Source of the DNA: UBA5436 sp964346085 | GTDB lineage: Bacteria; Bacillota; Clostridia; Saccharofermentanales; DTU023 | NCBI GenBank assembly: GCA_964346085.1 | Contig: CAYFSZ010000048.1 | Coordinates: forward strand, 1 to 11,344 | Reading direction: 5' to 3' | DNA length: 11,344 nt | In this document: one piece after another, positions 1 to 5,005 of the stretch | Position numbering within the stretch: the first letter of the stretch is position 1 | Layout of the letters: each line of letters opens with the position of its first letter | Position numbers and translations under genes: made by a program | Notes under the pieces: model-generated | The model's database searches: none | What the model saw: the letters and a program-made list of their open reading frames with translations, nothing else | Told to the model about the DNA's origin: nothing

Positions 1-590
1 GCATGAATACTTTGATTCATAATGGCCCCCCCATCAAGCGCTCTCGTTCCTCGCCACGCAGCTTGGTCATAATAAGCTTGATCATGTCCCCAGCGAACTT
101 GCACAGTGCCATAGAGCGCTTTTCCAAATCGTTCTTGATTGACATCTTTCATAACTTCACCAATTAGAGGAAAATAACGATAAATATGACCAACTGCGAT
201 TTGAAGATGATTTTGCTCTGCTATTTCAACCAATTCCGCTGCCTCTTTAGTTTTGAGAGTAATCGGTTTTTCCACAAAGACATGGCAATGATTCTCAAGT
301 GCTAGTTTTGTTTGTACATAGTGTAATCCCGAAGGAGTCGTAATCATGACAATATCAACTGGTAATCCTGATTCATACATTTCTTCCATGCTCGAAAAAC
401 ATTTCACTTCATTTGTCCCTTTATATTTTCCAAGCAAGCTTTCCGCATTTTTCGAAGTTGGATCGACAAGTGCTGCTAATTCAGTTGCAATTTTTATTTT
501 TTTATTTTCATGTGCAAAATAATTAATTGCCTTTAGATGTTTATTTGCAATTTTTCCGCACCCGATTAAAGCTATTTTGAAGGTTTTCAT
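1..590 (-). CDS. Gfo/Idh/MocA-family NAD(P)-dependent oxidoreductase, 3' end beyond window
   Basis: The reading frame is open from an ATG at 590 to the left edge, giving 196 full codons of a protein that is normally about 330-390 residues. An N-terminal Rossmann fold is visible: KIALIGCGKIA (residues 5-15) is the dinucleotide-binding loop, followed by ALVDP (40-44) and ITTPSGLH (83-90). The family's EKP motif is at 107-109, with K108 the usual catalytic lysine. After it comes the start of the substrate domain, with YYDQAAWRGT (173-182) and DGGAIMNQSIH (186-196). That WRGT...DGG..MNQ.IH pattern recalls UDP-sugar dehydrogenases of the WbpB/WlbA type, but many Gfo/Idh enzymes share parts of it, so the substrate is unassigned. 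GGAGAAAG lies just upstream of the ATG (about 592-599) and fixes the start. The gene is divergent from the RNA operon at 760 and its downstream neighbours are unseen. Confidence 0.9.
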   Translation of the reverse strand, partial: MKTFKIALIGCGKIANKHLKAINYFAHENKKIKIATELAALVDPTSKNAESLLGKYKGTNEVKCFSSMEEMYESGLPVDIVMITTPSGLHYVQTKLALENHCHVFVEKPITLKTKEAAELVEIAEQNHLQIAVGHIYRYFPLIGEVMKDVNQERFGKALYGTVQVRWGHDQAYYDQAAWRGTRALDGGAIMNQSIH

Positions 591-644
591 TATCTTTCTC
601 CAATTCTGAAATTCTATGAATCAAATCCTGTTTCAGTCTACTAT

Positions 645-673
645 AAAATAATTTGAAATGCGCATTTTTTCAA
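645..673 (-). promoter_or_regulatory. Candidate sigma-A promoter for the Gfo/Idh gene with internal palindrome
   Basis: On the minus strand TTGAAA (668-673) is followed after 17 bp by TATTTT (645-650), which would start a transcript about 48 nt before the ATG at 590. The spacer contains a perfect 12-bp palindrome, AAATGCGCATTT (656-667), a position where a repressor could act. The boxes match consensus only partly, so both the promoter and the operator idea are inferences from position and sequence. Confidence 0.4.
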
Positions 674-759
674 GGTACACTAATTGATACATATAAGATG
701 GCAAGATGAAGATTACTTGAAAACATATTAGTAATAAGCAAAAAACAAAGAGGTTAAGC

Positions 760-1779
760 ATGGCAGTATTAAATTTAAAAGAAGCTTCCGAAAACGGTAA
801 AGTATCACAAGGGACTGTTCTAATTAACAGCACGCCTATTGTTCGTTCTGGCAAAAAGAATGATTTCATGGTTGGTCAGTTTCTGACAGTTGATGGAGAA
901 TATGAGTTCAAAATTTGGGAAGAAGAAATTTTTTCTGTCATCCAAGCAAACGGCACAGGTTTATATGATGTCGAAGTGGTTGGCGCAGAGTATAATGGAT
1001 TTTACTTTACAGTTCGTTCAGCAGAACCATCTCGTGATTCTTCTATTTCAAAACATGATTTTTTGCCACGTATCCCGCGTGAACATATCAATTCACAATG
1101 GAAAAATGCTGTTTCTAGATTGCGCTCTTTAGGTACCAGCGATGATTGTTGGCAATTGGTACAGGCAATTTTAGCAGATGAGGAATTGAATGGACGTTTC
1201 ACGATTGAAGGTGCAGCCGTATTCCATCATGATAATAAAATCGGGGGTTTGGTAAATCACACGACGAAAATGTTGAACATCTTAGCATCACTTCTTGAAA
1301 ACAATGAGGAGTTAAAAGAATGTGCTGATTTACTTGCTTTTTCTATCGTAGTTCATGATATTGGTAAGGTTTTTGAATATGATGATTTGGCACCTTCAGA
1401 ATTTTGGTATGCGAATCATCGTGTTCGAGGCATTGAATTCATTGCTAAGTTTAAAGAAGATATTATCGAAATCTTCGGCGAAGTATTTTATCGCCAAGTT
1501 CAAAGTGTTATTTCAGGGCATCATGGAGAATATGGTGATCGACCAACAACTGTAGCTGCTGCAATCATTCATTATATTGATACATTAGAAAGCCAAACAA
1601 CTGGCTTGGTTGAAGCTGTGTTGGCATGTAAGTCAGATCGTCTTCGCTACATTGATTGGGGATTTTTGGAACCTTTACCTATCAGGCAATTCAAACCATT
1701 ACCGGAAGATTCTCCCGAAGCATTAGAAATGTATTTCACTGATTCCGGATTGAAAAGAGAAAATTCTGACGATGAATAA
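760..1779 (+). CDS. YhaM-like 3'-5' exoribonuclease (OB-fold plus HD domain)
   Basis: A 339-aa protein with the layout of YhaM/CBF1-type enzymes, which degrade RNA (and ssDNA) from the 3' end in the cytoplasm. Residues about 14-88 form an OB-fold-like nucleic-acid-binding region, and residues about 150-285 an HD phosphohydrolase domain. Candidate metal ligands are H156/H157 in the HHDNKIGGLVNHT stretch, H167, H199-D200 (VVHDIGK), H220, H254-H255 (SGHHGEYGD) and D274 (HYIDTLES). The GGLxxHT and HDIGK spacing matches YhaM, but the third metal-site region (GHHGEYGDRPTT) lacks the PKTPEA-like segment of classical YhaM, so it may be a divergent subfamily. The tail after about 300 is acidic. AAAGAGG at 747-753 is the ribosome binding site. 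The gene leads an operon with tcdA and cca, and its stop overlaps the tcdA start by 8 nt. I see no strong promoter in front of it. Confidence 0.8.
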   Translation: MAVLNLKEASENGKVSQGTVLINSTPIVRSGKKNDFMVGQFLTVDGEYEFKIWEEEIFSVIQANGTGLYDVEVVGAEYNGFYFTVRSAEPSRDSSISKHDFLPRIPREHINSQWKNAVSRLRSLGTSDDCWQLVQAILADEELNGRFTIEGAAVFHHDNKIGGLVNHTTKMLNILASLLENNEELKECADLLAFSIVVHDIGKVFEYDDLAPSEFWYANHRVRGIEFIAKFKEDIIEIFGEVFYRQVQSVISGHHGEYGDRPTTVAAAIIHYIDTLESQTTGLVEAVLACKSDRLRYIDWGFLEPLPIRQFKPLPEDSPEALEMYFTDSGLKRENSDDE

Positions 1780-2625
1780 TGAGCTAAATAGGCCTATTTA
1801 TGAGCGTTCTCTACCGCTGTTGAAAGAAGAAGGGCTGCATAAATTAATCAATGCCAAGGTCGCCGTATTTGGTGTCGGCGGGGTCGGCTCTTATGCCGTA
1901 GAAGCACTCGCTAGAGCAGGTGTCGGTCATTTTGAATTAATTGACAAGGATGTTGTTGATCCTTCTAATTTAAATCGCCAACTTTGTGCTTTGGAATCAA
2001 CCATCGGGATGCCTAAAGTTGATGTTGTGAAATCTAGAGTTTTAGATATCAATCCAAAGGCAACCATGAATACTCATCATTTATTCTATACTCCAGAAAC
2101 TGGTTTCGATTTTTTACCNNNNNNNNNNNNNNNNNNNNNNNNNNNNNNNNNNNNNNNNNNNNNNNNNNNNNNNNNNNNNNNNNNNNNNNNNNNNNNNNNN
2201 NNNNNNNNNNNNNNNNNNCCATGAATACTCATCATTTATTCTATACTCCAGAAACTGGTTTCGATTTTTTACCCGAAGGAATAGATTTTATTGTAGATGC
2301 CATTGATAATGTCAAAGCAAAAATTGATTTGATTATCCGGGCTCATCAAAATAATATTCCCATTATTTCCGCCATGGGTGCAGGAAACAAATATGATCCG
2401 ACAAAATTCGAAATCACGGATATTTACAAAACGTATAATGATCGCTTAGCAAAAGCTCTACGGTCATCTTTACGCAAAGCAGGAATCAAAAAACACACGG
2501 TCGTCTTTTCTTCAGAAATTCCTGCCTTTAAAGATCCTAATCTAATTTCATCATTATCTTTTGTTCCTTCTGTTAGCGGATTGCTTTGTGCTTCTCATGT
2601 TGTGCGCACGATTGTAGGAATTTAG
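1772..2625 (+). CDS. tcdA: tRNA threonylcarbamoyladenosine dehydratase TcdA (ThiF/E1-like), interrupted by an assembly gap
   Basis: An E1-like ATP-dependent enzyme that cyclises the t6A37 modification of ANN-decoding tRNAs to ct6A. Residues 31-40 carry the nucleotide loop (AVFGVGGVGS), then DKDVVDPSNLNRQLCA (58-73). Downstream of the gap come DAIDNVKAKIDL, SAMGAGNKYDPTKFEI and SSEIP, all TcdA/YgdL hallmarks. The family C-terminus FVPSVSGLLCASHVV is present. As written the frame is broken, because 2119-2218 is 100 Ns and the 55 bases before the gap are repeated exactly after it. Removing one copy plus the Ns (155 bases) restores a single 699-nt frame of 232 aa, close to normal family length, so this is not a pseudogene. 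The ATG lies inside the last codons of the upstream gene (8-nt overlap), suggesting translational coupling. cca follows after 17 nt. The usual sulfur-relay partners CsdA/CsdE are not seen here. Confidence 0.92.
2064..2273. repeat. Exact 55-bp direct duplication flanking the N gap (assembly overlap)
   Basis: Bases 2064-2118 and 2219-2273 are identical over all 55 positions, one copy touching each edge of the gap. The duplicated segment codes the same part of TcdA in both copies. A shared end of exactly 55 bases is what two adjacent de Bruijn contigs built at k=55 would show, so this is read as an unmerged contig overlap and not as a biological repeat. Confidence 0.9.
2119..2218. other. Scaffold gap of 100 Ns, probably spurious
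   Basis: Exactly 100 undetermined bases, the conventional placeholder for a gap of unknown size. Because the flanks overlap and tcdA becomes continuous when they are merged, the real distance is most likely negative (-55) and no sequence is missing. Confidence 0.95.
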
Positions 2626-2642
2626 TCAAAGGTTAAGCTTCA

Positions 2643-3980
2643 ATGCATTTTACTATTCCAGAACCAATTCAAGTCTCAATTCATCTATTGAATCAATCAG
2701 GCTATCAAGCTTATCTGGTTGGAGGCGCTGTTCGAGATTTCGCAAGAGGTGCCACCCCAAAGGATTTCGATATTTGCACTTCTGCTTTGCCTGAACAAAC
2801 CATGGAAGTTTTTTCGCATTTCAAAACATTTCCGATAGGACTTAAGTATGGAACTATTACTGTTCTGATTAATCAATTCGCAATTGAAATCACGACCTTT
2901 CGTCAAGATAAAGATTATGTGGATGGTCGTCATCCGGATGATGTTTCCTTCACCTCTTCTCTAAAAGAAGATTTAGCTAGACGCGATTTTACAATCAATG
3001 CGCTTGCTTATCATCCTGACATAGGCTTGGTTGATTATTTTGGAGGTTTGTCAGATTTAGAATCAAACATTTTGCGAACCGTGAGAAATCCTGCGGAACG
3101 ATTTCAAGAAGATTCTCTAAGGATTTTACGAGCTTTACGTTTTGCGGCTACATTGAATTTGAAAGTTGACTCTGCAACCAGTCAGGCTATACTGAAGTTA
3201 TTCCCTTCACTAGAGCAAATTGCAAAAGAAAGAATTCAGGTCGAACTTAGTAAATTATTGCTTGGAGAAAATTGCAAAAATATTTTACTTGTTTATCGAG
3301 AAGTTTTTGCGTTCATTATCCCTGAATTAGAAGCAACTTTCGACTTTGATCAACGCAACTATCATCATATCTTCGATGTATATCGACACATTATAGAAGT
3401 TATTAGTCATACACCTCCTATTCTTGAATTGCGCCTTGCTGCATTATTTCACGATATAGCTAAGCCTTTGACATTTTCTCTCGACGAAAAAGGAATTGGT
3501 CATTTTTACGGTCATGCGGGAGAATCTTCGATATTATCAAAGCAGATTCTGAGTCGCTTACGTTTTGATAAGCATACGACTGATACAGTTTACAAGTTAA
3601 TCAAGTATCATGACACTCCTCTTCCCGAGGAGAAGACATTACTAAAGAAGCGTGCTTCCAAGCTCGGTTTCGACTTACTATACAAGTTAATTGAATTACA
3701 AAAGGCTGATTGTTTAGGGCAAGCTCCTTTTTTACATCAAGAAAGACTTGCAAAGCTGGAGTATATCAAAGGATTGATTCAGGAATTAGAGTTTGAAAAA
3801 CCACCCTTCTCTGTGAAGGATTTGGAAGTTGATGGTTATGATGCGATGAAATTTGGTTTACAAGGTCCTCAGATTGGATCGGCACTTAATTTATTATTCG
3901 AAAAAGTTCTATCCGATGAGATTGAAAATAACCGTAATCGTTTGCTTGAAGAATTAGCGGAAATTTCTGCACAAGAATAG
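2643..3980 (+). CDS. cca: CCA-adding tRNA nucleotidyltransferase with HD domain
   Basis: A class II nucleotidyltransferase of 445 aa that builds or repairs the 3'-CCA end of tRNAs using CTP and ATP. The head domain shows GGAVRD (27-32), the catalytic pair DFD (41-43), RRDFTINALAYH (113-124) and the nucleotide-selecting region with RTVRNPAERF and EDSLRILRALRFAA (156-169). ERIQVEL (196-202) begins the neck. An HD domain follows: H270-D271 in AALFHDIAKP, then H288...H291 in GHFYGHAGE and IKYHD near 323. HD-bearing versions are common in clostridia-like Bacillota. The HD part is known in relatives to act on phosphate esters, but I cannot tell its activity here. A close relative, poly(A) polymerase, cannot be fully excluded by eye, though Gram-positives generally carry the CCA enzyme. 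AAAGG at 2628-2632 is the ribosome binding site. This is the third gene of the operon, 17 nt after tcdA, and it ends at the repeat array. Confidence 0.9.
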   Translation: MHFTIPEPIQVSIHLLNQSGYQAYLVGGAVRDFARGATPKDFDICTSALPEQTMEVFSHFKTFPIGLKYGTITVLINQFAIEITTFRQDKDYVDGRHPDDVSFTSSLKEDLARRDFTINALAYHPDIGLVDYFGGLSDLESNILRTVRNPAERFQEDSLRILRALRFAATLNLKVDSATSQAILKLFPSLEQIAKERIQVELSKLLLGENCKNILLVYREVFAFIIPELEATFDFDQRNYHHIFDVYRHIIEVISHTPPILELRLAALFHDIAKPLTFSLDEKGIGHFYGHAGESSILSKQILSRLRFDKHTTDTVYKLIKYHDTPLPEEKTLLKKRASKLGFDLLYKLIELQKADCLGQAPFLHQERLAKLEYIKGLIQELEFEKPPFSVKDLEVDGYDAMKFGLQGPQIGSALNLLFEKVLSDEIENNRNRLLEELAEISAQE

Positions 3981-3983
3981 ATG

Positions 3984-4167
3984 TCACGTAAATACTTCTA
4001 TTATTGTTTTTTGCGTGATGTTTTCTTCACGTAAATTTCGATTTCCGCTGTTTTTGCGTGAAATAAGATGACTGTGCAAGACTATTTTTCACGCAAATTC
4101 TTAGATTCTCCTTTTTTACGTGATGTTTTCTTCACGCATATTTCGATTTTCGCTGTTTTTGCGTGAA
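3984..4167. repeat. Array of eight alternating TCACGYAAA-type half-sites (duplicated 79-bp dimer)
   Basis: The space between convergent cca and the kinase gene holds two copies of a 79-bp block (3984-4062 and 4089-4167), identical at 68 of 79 positions. Each block has two imperfect palindromes joined by the identical 7-bp linker TGTTTTC. The nine-base half-sites start at 3984, 4010, 4027, 4053, 4089, 4115, 4132 and 4158, alternately as TCACGYAAA (TCACGCATA at 4132) and TTTRCGTGA, with symmetrical steps 26-17-26-36-26-17-26. The longest perfect stem, 11 bp, pairs TTTGCGTGAAA (4053-4063) with TTTCACGCAAA (4087-4097). Each unit could fold as an RNA hairpin with a 16-19-nt loop. Function is not established. 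Candidates are a REP-like intergenic repeat, a bidirectional terminator/RNA stabiliser between convergent genes, a MITE relic, or a multi-site protein-binding array. No gene is present in 3981-4241. Confidence 0.85.
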
Positions 4168-4192
4168 TTGAGATTGCTTCATTTGATAAAAT

Positions 4193-4215
4193 AAGGAACT
4201 GCATAACAGTTCCTT
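4193..4215 (-). terminator. Intrinsic terminator of the adhE-kinase operon
   Basis: A perfect 9-bp stem, AAGGAACTG/CAGTTCCTT, with a 5-nt loop begins 26 nt past the kinase stop. On the minus strand it is followed by the T-rich tail ATTTTATC. On the plus strand the tail after the stem is only TTTCTGATTAG, so it could also work weakly for cca. It is distinct from the neighbouring half-site array. Confidence 0.75.
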
Positions 4216-4241
4216 TCTGATTAGATAAAAGATTACACTAA

Positions 4242-4991
4242 TTATTGATACTCAACAACATCGACCCAAGAAATCAAAAATTCTCTTTCTTCCTCGTTGC
4301 CTTTGACGGATTGGCTTGCTGCAACAATCGGCATCCATTTTTGTACATATTGTTTGGCCGTATCAGATTTTTGGCAGAATATGTTTAGGTATTTTTCGGC
4401 TAATTCATCTTTTCCTTTGAGCTTAAATAGCAAGTAAGTTCTGGCAACATCAGCAGAGGCATTACCCCGAGTGACATGTGACCAGTCTAGAACATACGGA
4501 GTTCCATCTTCCGTTATAATGATGTTTGATGGATTAAAATCTCCATGGCAAACCTTATCATGTTTTGGCATAGACTCCAGGCGTGTATGTAAATCATAAC
4601 GAGTCGTTGCATCAAAATCTGAAGAGGAAATTTTACGATTCATTTTGTCTTTTAGTTTGTTTAGCATAGGAGCTTTTTGAGAATGAATTGCTAATTGCAA
4701 ATCAACAAATAATTCTAAATATTTGTCTTCTTTATCTGGGTTTTCATCCATCACATCTTGCAAATTCCGCCCATCGATATAATCCATGATGATAACAGAT
4801 TCATTCTCATTCATTTCTACGCCAAGGATTTTTGGAATATGGATATCTATTTCTTCTACTCTCGCCATATTCAAAGCTTCATTCAAAATATCTGCTTTTG
4901 AAAAACTGGAATCAAAAGTCTTATAAACCTTTCCATCATGTTCATAGATTTTCTTGTTTTTTCTTTCTGCAATCAAATTCTTAAATTTCAT
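4242..4991 (-). CDS. Phosphotransferase of the aminoglycoside phosphotransferase/choline kinase fold
   Basis: A 249-aa soluble protein with a protein-kinase-like fold. K24 in KVYKTF is the likely ATP-contacting lysine and E38 may be its partner. VIIMDYIDG (66-74) is the hinge. VCHGDFNPSNIII (147-159) is the Brenner catalytic loop, with D151 the likely base and N156 a metal ligand. VLDWSHVTRGNASADVART (167-185) is the DxD-equivalent metal-binding segment followed by the family's D181. Such enzymes phosphorylate small hydroxyl compounds (aminoglycosides, choline, thiamine, homoserine, fructosamine and others), and the substrate cannot be read from this sequence. Its position matters: AGAGGAG (4998-5004) sits in the 14-nt gap behind adhE, so the two genes are almost certainly co-transcribed, and a terminator follows at 4193-4215. 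At 249 aa it is shorter than typical resistance APHs and is more likely metabolic than a resistance enzyme. Confidence 0.8.
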   Translation of the reverse strand: MKFKNLIAERKNKKIYEHDGKVYKTFDSSFSKADILNEALNMARVEEIDIHIPKILGVEMNENESVIIMDYIDGRNLQDVMDENPDKEDKYLELFVDLQLAIHSQKAPMLNKLKDKMNRKISSSDFDATTRYDLHTRLESMPKHDKVCHGDFNPSNIIITEDGTPYVLDWSHVTRGNASADVARTYLLFKLKGKDELAEKYLNIFCQKSDTAKQYVQKWMPIVAASQSVKGNEEEREFLISWVDVVEYQ

Positions 4992-5005
4992 AGCACACTC
5001 CTCTC

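Noticed and set aside
669..697. Promoter for the YhaM-like operon (TTCAAG, 17 bp, TATAAG)
   Set aside because: The -10 box is decent but the -35 matches only about half, and other spacings are no better; too weak to annotate.
633..869. Minus-strand 78-aa hydrophobic frame across the 760 start region
   Set aside because: It covers the divergent promoter region and the start of the YhaM-like gene, and has no ribosome binding site or family resemblance.
2221..2625. A separate 134-aa gene starting at ATG 2221, or a tandem second tcdA copy
   Set aside because: The ATG is an internal methionine codon of tcdA within the duplicated contig end. The protein only makes sense as the C-terminal part of the 232-aa TcdA.
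3984..4167. CRISPR array
   Set aside because: Only two long direct copies exist, the short units alternate in orientation, and the intervals are themselves repeated, so there are no unique spacers.
4242..4991. Aminoglycoside resistance gene
   Set aside because: The fold is shared, but the length, lack of resistance-APH-specific features and operon position behind adhE favour a metabolic kinase.
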